A DNA stretch of 64,000 nt from Holophagaceae bacterium (GTDB lineage: Bacteria; Acidobacteriota; Holophagae; Holophagales; Holophagaceae). Of the stretch, positions 42,601 through 50,900 are shown piece after piece. Position 1 is the first letter of the stretch. The number at the start of each line of letters is the position of its first letter. The stretch lies in the NCBI GenBank assembly GCA_016722505.1, contig JADKJH010000001.1:372001-436000 (forward strand). Reading direction: 5' to 3'. The notes under the pieces are model-generated. The model saw only the letters and a list, made by a program, of their open reading frames with translations, was not told where the DNA came from and ran no database searches. Position numbers and translations under genes: made by a program.

Positions 42601-45337
42601 CCGCGGAATTCGTGGCAGTGAGTTTGTAGGTGGTGGTGATGCCAGGGCTCACAACCTTGCTGGTGCCCGTGACCGCGCCCACGCCATTATCGATGCTGAG
42701 GGATGTGGCCCCGGTGACAACCCAGCTCAGCGTGCTGCTCTGCCCCGCCGTGATGGACGAAGGCGTGGCAACAAAGCTGGAGATGGTGGGCGGCTGGGGC
42801 GCGGCGTTCACCGTGACGGTGGTCGTGGCGGTAACACTGCCCGCAGCATTGGTGGCTGTGAGTTTATAGGTCGTGGTAACGGTGGGGTTCACAGCCTTGC
42901 TGGTACCCGTGACCACGCCCACGCCATTATCAATGCTCAGTGACGTGGCCCCGGTGACAGCCCAGCTCAGCGTGCTGCTCTGACCCGCAGTAATGGACGA
43001 GGGTGTGGCGATGAAGCTGGAAATGGATGGGACCTGGACTCCGCCGGCATCCGTGAAGGTGATCAGGCCCGCCCCGTCGGCGGTGTAGGTGTTGCCCGCC
43101 CGCAAGGTGAGCGTGGTGCTGGTGGCGCCCCGCACGATGTCCACGTTAAAGCTGCCCGAAAGGTTGGCGAGGATATGGGTGTGGGTGGTTGTGTCGGGCA
43201 GGATGTAGGTCAAAGGCAGGCTCGGGGCCGCTCCGCGGGGCAGGTCGCTGAACAGCGCCACGGTGCCGTTCCAAAGCAGGCCTTTCATGGAACCCGCCGT
43301 GATCAGCTGGGCCGCCGAGGTCGGCGCGCTCCCCGAAGCCACTTGTACCATGTTGAGGAAGCGGGAAATGGGGCCGGTAGCATTCACCGCCACCCGGCTG
43401 GATGTGGTGCCAGCTTCAAGATCCGCGTCCGAGACCACGGCGGCGCTGCCCCCCATCAAAGTCTGGAGCGCGATACCGGCGCCGCTCCGGTTGAGAAGGT
43501 AGCGGGAGCCGTTCACGCTGGGCGCTTCGGGGAAATGCATCAACCACTGGTAACCGGTCCCAGCGGGCTTGGCGTCCACCCGGTCGAAGACTACCAGGGT
43601 GTCCGGGCGCAGGTAGATGAATTCGCGTGTGTGCTCATTGAGCAATGTCTCGTGCTGACTGGAGGAATTCAGCCGCTGGTAGAGGTTGGTGGCATCCACC
43701 TGGGCATAGAAGAAAGAACCCTTGTCGGCCTGGCGGAGAAGCCCTGGGGTGGGGCTGTTGTCGAAATGCATCACCACGCCGGGCACCTTCAGCAGGTTCT
43801 GTCCCTGGGGCTCCCACAAGAGCCCGCTTTGGCTGTAGGTACTGGCATCCGCGGCAAGCCAATCCTTCTTCCACATCACGAAGTGTCCTGTGTCCTGGTG
43901 CTGGTGGCTCTGCAGGATCCGGGGCGCGCCGCTGATGCTCAGGGAGGTGGCATTAGCGTCCCATCCGGACCGTGCGTTCAGCCATTCTGTACCTGCCGCG
44001 CGGTAGGACAGTGGCTCGGAATCCGGCCCTGTTTCGGCGAGGTCCAGCCGGAAGGCGACATCCAACCAGAGGCCAGTCCGGTAGCCGAACGAACGGGAGC
44101 CGTCCAGGTAAGTGGGCACCGCGTGGGTGAGGTACCACTGCCCGAGACGACGCTCGGGTCCATCCGCGAGCCAAAACACGGTGGGCTGGAGGTAGGCGCG
44201 GGTGTAGGGCGAGACGCCCATGGAAGATTCCCGGGCCAGATCCCCGCCGGGATAGATGAAATTCCAGCCGGGTTGGGTGGCGTACACCGCGTAGCGCACG
44301 GAACCCGCGAAGAACGCACGACCGAAGTGGTTGGTCCCCGAGCCTGCCAACACGCTGAGGCAGATGGACAGGTGGGCCTTGGAGCCTTCTCCGTAGTTCA
44401 CACCCTCTTCCCAATCGCCCCCCGGAATCTGGTCAAGGTAGGCGAAGACGCCGCTTGGGCGGGTGAGCTTGTCGTTCACCAGGTTGAGCCAGGCCTGGCC
44501 CCGGGAATCCCCGGAAGCCTTGAGCGCGGTGCCCGCGAAGGCGGTCCCGGCCAGGAAGGAGAGATGGTAGTTGTTGGCTGGATCATCAAGGCCCCAGCCA
44601 CTGCCCTGGTTGTGGTACCAGAGCTCATCGCAGCTGGCATGGAGGTAGTTTTTCAGCGTCTGGATCTGGGCGGCGCTCAGGGCCGGCTGGCAGTAGTTCA
44701 GCGTCATGGCCACCGGCCGGACCATGGACTGGAAGTAGTAGTAGCTATCCGCCCGCAGGGTTCCGGCCATGGCCTGCTGCGCCCACCAGTAGGCACGCGC
44801 CGCGTAGCGCGCGTCTCCGTTCACCAGGTAGGCCATGGCCATGTTCTCGGCGCCCGTGTCGTACTGGTCGGTGCTGGATAGGCTGGCTTCCACATTGGCG
44901 TGGAGGTTGGTCCAGGCCACCTTGTTGGCGGTGGCGTCAGCGCGGATCTGCTGGAGCCGGTTCGCGGTCAACAACAGGTACCCACTCGGAGGTGGGGGTG
45001 GCGCGGCGTTCACCGTGACGGTGGCCGTAGCTGTGGTGCTCCCAGCAGCATTGGTAGCAGTGAGTTTATAGGTCGTGGTGGCCGTGGGGCTCACGACCTT
45101 GCTGGTGCCCGTGACCGTGCCTACGCCGTTGTCGATGCTGAGCGAGGTAGCTCCACTAACCGTCCAGCCCAAGGTGCTGTTTTGGCCCGCGGTAATGGTC
45201 GAAGGCGTGGCTGTAAAACTGGAAATGCCGGGTGGCTGCGACGCCCCATTCACCGTGACTGTGGTCGTGGCGGTCACACTCCCCGCAGTATTGGTGGCGG
45301 TGAGTTTATAGGTCGTGGTGGCCGTGGGGCTCACCAT
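39617..45337 (-). CDS. Giant secreted multi-domain polysaccharide-degrading protein (heparinase-like, GH44, Ig-like repeats)
   Basis: The 1906-residue open frame is the intact part of a larger gene. From its N-terminus: an Ig-like repeat pair (to about 110), a heparinase II/III-like domain (about 118-760, with NNYHLSFLAGTAF and HQHQDTGHF), two Ig-like repeats (about 43,030-42,560), a domain I cannot name (41,650-42,555; SAWNQDISALPVDPNSA, GDRHVLLLDRDNCILYELYG), two more Ig-like repeats (41,165-41,640), and a GH44 endoglucanase/xyloglucanase-type domain (39,617-41,160; acid/base Glu in YMLDNEPDLW, nucleophile Glu in AFSEYNHGGE). The Ig-like modules share SITAGQSSTLSW and SLSIDNGVG and are near-identical at DNA level. 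Family function is cleavage of plant or acidic polysaccharides outside the cell. Whether the protein is made depends on the broken N-terminus. Confidence 0.82.
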   Translation of the reverse strand: MVSPTATTTYKLTATNTAGSVTATTTVTVNGASQPPGISSFTATPSTITAGQNSTLGWTVSGATSLSIDNGVGTVTGTSKVVSPTATTTYKLTATNAAGSTTATATVTVNAAPPPPPSGYLLLTANRLQQIRADATANKVAWTNLHANVEASLSSTDQYDTGAENMAMAYLVNGDARYAARAYWWAQQAMAGTLRADSYYYFQSMVRPVAMTLNYCQPALSAAQIQTLKNYLHASCDELWYHNQGSGWGLDDPANNYHLSFLAGTAFAGTALKASGDSRGQAWLNLVNDKLTRPSGVFAYLDQIPGGDWEEGVNYGEGSKAHLSICLSVLAGSGTNHFGRAFFAGSVRYAVYATQPGWNFIYPGGDLARESSMGVSPYTRAYLQPTVFWLADGPERRLGQWYLTHAVPTYLDGSRSFGYRTGLWLDVAFRLDLAETGPDSEPLSYRAAGTEWLNARSGWDANATSLSISGAPRILQSHQHQDTGHFVMWKKDWLAADASTYSQSGLLWEPQGQNLLKVPGVVMHFDNSPTPGLLRQADKGSFFYAQVDATNLYQRLNSSSQHETLLNEHTREFIYLRPDTLVVFDRVDAKPAGTGYQWLMHFPEAPSVNGSRYLLNRSGAGIALQTLMGGSAAVVSDADLEAGTTSSRVAVNATGPISRFLNMVQVASGSAPTSAAQLITAGSMKGLLWNGTVALFSDLPRGAAPSLPLTYILPDTTTHTHILANLSGSFNVDIVRGATSTTLTLRAGNTYTADGAGLITFTDAGGVQVPSISSFIATPSSITAGQSSTLSWAVTGATSLSIDNGVGVVTGTSKAVNPTVTTTYKLTATNAAGSVTATTTVTVNAAPQPPTISSFVATPSSITAGQSSTLSWVVTGATSLSIDNGVGAVTGTSKVVSPGITTTYKLTATNSAGSVSANAIVTVTPPSGSGCGTLDLGINSNLHGYRAFPGTSAWNQDISALPVDPNSAVIINFIGAASGLKADFGSGLWQGSSIGIPYGVVGGSQAKVAINYQAYGAESDPGPMPVPNPAPIEGDNPNATSGDRHVLLLDRDNCILYELYGSQLQANGSWNADSGAIWDLRTNTVRPYGWTSADAAGLPVFPGLARYDEVAAGAITHALRFTVPTSRRAYVAPASHWASSNTSASAPPMGMRVRLKASVNISGYPAQSKVILQALKTYGMILADNGSTWFMSGAPNAGWDNTDLQSLNGIKGSDLEVIQMGTVYTADPMGPAPAITLSASPATITAGQSSTLNWVVTDTSSVFITPSIGPPIGLVRGTSLQVNPGATTTYTLTATGPYGSTTKTVTVTVTSGTVPFIGSFTASPSTIQTGQTSTLSWAVSGASSLTIAPAIGSVTGTSVNVSPTATTTYTLTAVNSVGSSTAVATVTVSSGGFITPDNPGTADLQFAMHSGHSVHPISRWIYGFNGGDWATMPNGTTLGRLGGNRWTAYNWETNASNAGSDWGPYSNDGYLSSSSTQGEAVRPSVANAQGANAAIIVTVPIQGWVSADKAGNVNVNDPVSTRFFPNFPKKPTALTTTPDTTDAKVYQDEFVHWLDSKFPTAKTDANKPIFYMLDNEPDLWNSTHLEIQRTALRYDQFLPLSIASAGAIKDQIPQALLFGPVSYGWNGFVNLQNAPDAGAHGDFLEYYLSQMKTASQTQGRRLLDVLDLHWYSEAQGGGVRVINQDNSAAVAAARIQAPRSLWDTTYTETSWITQYSTNGPIQLIPRIMAKISAQYPGTKLAFSEYNHGGENHISGAIAEADCLGIFGRDSVFAANFWPMQNVQTFLFGAFRIFRNYDGAGAAFGDTSFEALASDIAKASVYSSMDAGHSNRVVTVLLNKDSVSHSAGLALTHTQAFTFAQVYQITAGSSVQGNSVLPDHLSDIPITKVNAFTMTLPPLSISVVVWK

Positions 45338-46675
45338 CTTGCTGGTGCCCGTGACAGTCCCTACGCCGTTATCAATGCCGAGGGTCGTGGCTCGCTGACA
45401 GTCCAGCTCAGCGTGCTGCTCTGGCCTGGGGTGATGGTCGATGGCGTGGCGATGAAACTGGAGATGCTGGGTGGCTGAGGCGCGGAATCCACCGTGACGG
45501 TGGCAATGGCGGAAACGCTTCCCGCGGAATTAGTGGCGGTGAGTTTGTAGGTCGTAGTGTTGCTCGGGCTCACCACCTTGCTGGTGCCCGTGACCGCGCC
45601 CACGCCGTTATCAATGCTGAGGGAGGTGGCTCCGCTGATGGTCCAACTCAGCAGGCTGCTCTGGCCCGTGGGATGGTCGAAGGTGTGGCGGTGAAACTGG
45701 AATGTAGGCGGCTGTTGCGGAGCAGGGTTACCGTGACGGTGGCTTGGTCCCGACTCTGGTGGCGTCCGCCAACGCCTTGATGCTGCGCACCGTGGGCATG
45801 CCTTGGCATTGGTCGCAGGCGCGCCGTGAAACCACATGCTCGGAGGGCTTGATGGTGACTCCCCGGGGGAGTGATGCTTCCGGCGGTCGCACTCCAGTTC
45901 ACGGCATGATTCGGAGTGCCTGTCACCTGGGCATGGAAGGTTCTGCTTCCGTTCGTCAAAAGCGACACGCTGGAGGGCAGCACAGACACGGAAACCTGTC
46001 CTTGGCCACGCACGATGATCCTGGCGCGGGCATTGAGGGCGGAATCCACCGCGCTGGTGAGCGACGCGTGGAAGGTGCCGCCAGCATCCGGAGCCTGGTA
46101 TTTCGCGAGGGCGAAGCCGACACGGGAGCCTTGCGATGTGATGCTGCCCGCCGATGCGCCCTCGTCCAGGGACCACCGCAGGTCCGCGGGATTCCCGCCG
46201 TAACCGAGCAGCATCGCCGATTGACCCACCCGAAGCGTCATGGAACTGGGCCAAATGCCAGAGGAAGAAGGTGCTGTGGCGGCCTGAAGGGATGGCATCC
46301 CTTGGCCAGGTGCAACACCTTGCCATCATCCTCCACAAAGACCTGGATCTCCGCCGTCGAGGCGGGGCTCGCCACGCTGGTGGCCAGAACCGTCAGTGGA
46401 CCGCTGGTGGCAGGTGCAGTGAACATGCCCGCCTGCGTCACTTGGCCTGCCGCGCTGGACCATGTCACGGCCTGATTTGCACTGCCTTCCACCCATGAAA
46501 GCAGGCTGGCTTGGCCACCGGGTGGAATCACAAAAGCCTCTGGACCCGCGATGACCGCCATCGTGGCGGGAGGTGGCGGCGGGGTTGAGTTCCGGCATTC
46601 CCGGAAGAGCCGCCCCCACAACCAAGAAGGGATCGAAAACAAGGCGCAGAACAGGAGTTGAGTGGAGGATTTCAT
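45338..46675 (-). pseudogene. Broken N-terminal part of the giant polysaccharide-degrading protein gene
   Basis: The probable real start is ATG 46675, with GGAG six bases upstream, followed by a signal-like segment (KSSTQLLFCALFSIPSWLWG) and a proline-rich linker. The coding trace then jumps between frames: frame 1 to about 46,290, another frame for 45,890-46,290 (RSLQ... GSRTFHAQVTGTPNHAVNW style Ig-like domain), a poorly readable stretch 45,690-45,880, then the Ig-like repeat frame 45,400-45,690, and finally the 45,337 frame. One clear join is a missing G in the GGG run at about 46,289-46,292; another is a missing base near 45,392-45,396 (AGCGAGCC against AGCGGAGCC in the repeats). At least five shifts are needed. 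Two more Ig-like modules lie here. Confidence 0.75.
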
Positions 46676-47155
46676 GACGGGCTCCAGATGAATCGCCAAC
46701 CTCGAAAACCAACGCAGCCCAGGTGATGCCCACAGCCGCAGCTTCGGTGTGCCTCTGCAAACCGCTACGACCGCCCCAAGAGGGCCATGGATCAGCCTTC
46801 CGAGCTGATCAAATCCCTTGATGAAGCAGAGAGCCAGAGAACCTCCCCGCCCGCCGTAACCCGTTCCCAATCCATTCGAATAACAGGAGGCCGTTAGTCA
46901 TCCGTGGAATTCTAAACGGCGGGGGGGAGGAAGAGCATCCGGCTTCCCCGGAGGTGGAATCACGAATGCCCGATGAACATGATTGAGCATCACAGCAGGC
47001 AATGGCTGCCCGCTTGGCAGAAGCAGCCGTAGACGGTCTGTTCGTCTTGGCGAGGGGGCATTGAGCATGGCCGAAGGGAATCAATAGTTTTGAATTTCGT
47101 GTTGCATGATGAGCGCAGCCAAGCTCCAGGGCTCCAGGCTGGACGCTGAACATCG
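46676..47155. other. Gene-free region between the giant gene and the LytTR regulator
   Basis: I see no supported gene in these 480 bases. There is a perfect 7-bp hairpin (GATCAGC/GCTGATC at 46790-46810), which would lie in the 5' leader of the giant gene, and a run of seven G at 46921-46927. The region presumably holds the promoter of the giant gene, but no promoter or LytTR-type paired direct-repeat site was recognised with confidence. Confidence 0.6.
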
Positions 47156-47881
47156 TCACAGGCCCAGCTTTTCCTTCAGGTGATGCGCGGCGTTCCGGCT
47201 GGCTTCCAGTTCCACACCATCGGGCAGCAACACTGCCTTTCGGCCGGTGGGCAGTGTGCGCAGGCCGAGCACGGCTTCGGGACGGAGCATGATGTTCCGT
47301 TGAATCCGCATGAAGATGACGCCTGGAAATGCTGACTCTACGTCACTGAGGCTGGTCCAGGTGCATCGGAATTTCTTTCCCCCGGCCCAGGCCCAGACCA
47401 CTTGGTCAATGACTTCAAAATAAGCCACGCGCTTCAATTCCAGAAGCAGCTTCCCATCGCCAGCCTTGACGGGGAAGCGCGTGGATGCGGTTCCAGGCGC
47501 GGCCGGTACGGCTTCGGTCTTGCGCAATTCCCCACCTTCCAGGCGGGCCAGTGTTTTTGCCAGGCGGTCTGCGGTCACCGGCTTGACTAGATAATCCGAA
47601 GCCTGGTGCTCGAATGCCGCCACAGCATGTTCTGCGTTGGCTGTGACAAAGATGACCGGTGGACCATCACGCAATTCGGCAAGCAATTCCATGCCCGAAG
47701 GTCCTGGCAGGGCGATATCGAGGAAGAGCGCATCAAGCCGGTGGCCTTCCCGCAGCCAATCCAGCAGCTGGTGGCCATCCTCCAATTCTGCAAGCACTTG
47801 GCAGCCGGCTTCCCGCAGCAAGCGACCCAGCCGCATGCGGGCAACAGGTTCATCGTCAACCAGGGCGATTCGGAGGGACAT
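47156..47881 (-). CDS. LytTR-family response regulator
   Basis: The 241-residue regulator has a receiver domain (residues 1-115: IALVDDEPVARMRLG with the acidic pair Asp9-Asp10, phospho-acceptor Asp55 in LFLDIALPGPSGME, Lys in YLVKPV) and a C-terminal LytTR DNA-binding domain (about 135-240: RVAYFEVIDQVVWAW, FMRIQRNIMLRPEAVLGLR). LytTR regulators bind direct repeats and often control exported products. ATG 47881 is chosen to fit the domain start; longer starts to 48001 are open but would overlap the divergent kinase. The divergent hybrid kinase is an obvious neighbour, although that kinase already has its own receivers. Confidence 0.9.
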   Translation of the reverse strand: MSLRIALVDDEPVARMRLGRLLREAGCQVLAELEDGHQLLDWLREGHRLDALFLDIALPGPSGMELLAELRDGPPVIFVTANAEHAVAAFEHQASDYLVKPVTADRLAKTLARLEGGELRKTEAVPAAPGTASTRFPVKAGDGKLLLELKRVAYFEVIDQVVWAWAGGKKFRCTWTSLSDVESAFPGVIFMRIQRNIMLRPEAVLGLRTLPTGRKAVLLPDGVELEASRNAAHHLKEKLGL

Positions 47882-47987
47882 CCCCTTAGAATGCTTCCTT
47901 CCGGCCGCGCACTCAACCCTTCGATGCATTCGATGCAAGAGAATGGGTAGAATCGCGTGGGCCACTGGGCTGGAGTTTGTGTTATCC

Positions 47988-50900
47988 ATGTTCATGTTCA
48001 TGCGGGAAAGTGGGTCGTGGTTCCGCGGTCTGGCCGTCTTCGCCGTGCTTTGCCTCGGCTCGTTCCTACACGCTCAAGGCCCTGGCACCGTGGCTTTCCA
48101 GCCTTTTGGCGCTGAGCAAGGATTGACCAATTTCGCCGTATCCGCCCTAGAGCAGGATGATCGCGGTTTCCTGTGGGTGGGCACCGAAGATGGCGCTTTC
48201 CGCTTCGGCGGCACCCGCTTTGAACGATTCGGCCCTGCGCAGGGTCTGGAGCGGCCTTGGGTTACCCAGCTCGCCAAGGACGGCGCAGGCGGTCTTTGCG
48301 CAGGAACGGATCGAGGGTTGTTCCATTTCGATGGCAATGCCTTTCACCGGGTCCAGTTTCAAGGCTCGCCATCCGCTTCGGCAGCTCCAGTCCGATGCAT
48401 CGCATCAGTCGGCGGAAGCGTCTGGGTCGCCACGTCCGAGGGCTTTTTCACAGGTTCTCCGGCCAAGGGATTCCAGCCGGTGGCAGGATGGGTCACAGCA
48501 CCTCCCACGGCGCTCTCGGTGGATGGATCCGGACTGCTGGCCGTGGCGGGAGAAGAGCTGTGGATTCAGGATGGAAATCGCTGGCGGGCGGTAGCACCGT
48601 TACCAGAGCTGCACGGAGAGCGCGCCTTTTCGGTTCTTAGGGACGCCGATGGCCGCATCTGGATCCGCAGCCGTAGCCACCTATTGAGATGCCGCGAAGG
48701 TCAAGCACTAGAGGATCTGGCTCCCCGCCTCGCCGGGACCGCATCCAAGGAAGGCCATTTGCGCATGGATTCCAAGGGCCGGGTCTGGATCCCCACGGTC
48801 GCGGGCCTGGTCATGGCAGAACACGATGCCCTGGTTCAGCTACATCCTGACCCAGGGTTGGGTTTTGGATATTGCCGGCAGGTGTTCATAGATCGCGAAG
48901 ACAGCCTGTGGGTGGTGGGAGAGCAGCTTTTCCACGCTTTGGGACAAGGCGCCTGGAGCGCTTACCGGGGCCGCGAAGGCTTGCCTTCCAACCAGGTCTG
49001 GTCTTTGCTTCGAGACCGGCAGGGGATCCTCTGGACCGCCACCAACCGTGGCGTGGCCCAAGGAATCGATAACGGCTTCAAAGCTCTTCAATTTCATCTC
49101 CCCATCGGCCCCCTCACCCTGGCTCTTGGCCCGGATGGCCGCATTTGGGCCGGGGGACGGGATGGCGCAGCACTCTATGCATGGGAATCCTCGGGCCATG
49201 GCTTCGCCTCGATTCACATCAAGGATCTTGGCGATGGCGACACCATCGTGCGGGATCTCCGCTTCGACCGATCGGGCAATCTCTGGGCCGCCACCAGCAA
49301 TGGCGGCTTGCGCTTGATCCGTTCCGGCGCGTCCGGGCAGATGGAAGCAGAACCCGTGGCCTTGCCCGGTGGCTCATCCAAAGAAAACATTTGGTCCGTG
49401 GCAGAAGATGCGCAAGGGCGGATCTGGGTCGGGGGCACTGAAGGCCTTGCGGTCATGGAGGATGGCCGTTGGCGCCGGTTCACCTCCGCCAATGGATTAT
49501 TGGATACCGAAGTGCGTTGCATCGGGCCCACCCCGGGAGGAGCTGTTTGGATCGCCTATGGCCGATCCCTGGGCGCCGCGAAAGTGACCCTTAGCGGTGC
49601 CTCCCTGAAAATCATGGAACTGGTGGGTGAAAGCAGAGGTCTTGCGAGCGTCCAGATCAATGCCTTGGCCTGTGACGCACGCGGCGTTCTATGGCTGGGC
49701 ACGGCCCTGGGCGCAGCCCGGTGGGACGGCAAGCTGCTGGATACTTTCGGGAAACTGGAAGGACTTCCTGGTGAGGATTGCATCCTAGGCTCCTTGCTCT
49801 GTGATGGAAATGATGTTTGGGTGGGAACCACCGCAGGATTGGGGCGTTTCCACGCGGAAAGCGAAGGTGGGGTTCTCCCAAGCCCCGAGACGATTCTCAC
49901 CGGGGCCCGGTTCGGACCCAAGGATGGCGACACCATCACCCGCTTTGATCAGGTGCTGAGAATTCCCCATGATTTGCGCTCTCTAGAGATCCGGTTCTCG
50001 GCGATGTCGTTCCTGAATCCCGCTAAGGTGCACCATCAGGTCCGTCTGTTGGATTTCCAAAACGATTGGAGGGACATTGCATCCTCCCAGGTGAATTACG
50101 CAGGGTTGCCGCCGGGAGTCTACCGTTTCGAAGTGCGCAGCCGGGCAGGAGCTTCGCCTTGGGGGCAGCCCGCAAAGATGTACTTCCGCATGGTGGGACC
50201 GTGGTGGAGCAGTGGATGGGCCCTCGCATTCTATGCAGTGGCGGCGCTGGCTCTCATCACCCTCGCCTTCCGATTCAGAACACGCGTATTGCGTTTCAAG
50301 AACCAGGCCTTGGGTGATCTTGTCCACGCCCAGACAGAAGAAATCCAGACCGCCCTCGATCAGGCCGAGCGGGCAAACCTGGCCAAGAGCGAATTCCTGG
50401 CCGTGATGAGCCACGAACTGCGCACCCCCATGCATTCTATTTTGGGCATGACGGATCTATTGCTGGATTCCTCACTGAGCCGGGAGCAGCGGGACAGCGC
50501 CCAGACCATCCGGCGGGCGGGCCAGGCCCTGCTTTCAATCTTGAATGACATCCTGGATTTTTCAAAAATCGAGGCCGAAAAAGTCGCATTGCGCGAGGTC
50601 CCCGTGGACCTGCGGAGCCTTTGCGAGGACTTGATGGATCTACTCAGCGTCAGCGCCCAAGAGAAGGGCCTGGAGCTGGTGCTGCGCTTCGAGCCGGAAG
50701 GCAGCCCCGAATACCTGGGCGACCCGGAGCGCATCCGCCAGGTGTTGTTGAACCTGCTTGGCAATGCCATCAAGTTCACTGAAACCGGGTTTGTGCAGCT
50801 CACGGTGAGAATCACGGACCAGCAGGAGGACCGCCACGCACTGATGCTTTCCGTAGCGGATAGCGGCCCCAGCATCCCCTTGGACAAACAAGCCAGGCTC

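Noticed and set aside
42560..45715. Regularly spaced near-identical DNA blocks that could be mistaken for a CRISPR array or satellite
   Set aside because: The blocks are 230-240 bp, lie in one coding frame and encode Ig-like repeats; they are protein-domain duplications.
46680..46860. Possible c-di-GMP riboswitch in the leader of the giant gene
   Set aside because: A GGCACACCGAAG-like fragment is present, but the conserved GEMM core and paired helices could not be assembled.
46809..47159. A 116-codon minus-strand open frame between the giant gene and the LytTR gene
   Set aside because: Composition is unlike a protein (Ser/Arg/Cys-scattered), it has no ribosome binding site, and it overlaps the LytTR stop region; it is read as a chance frame.
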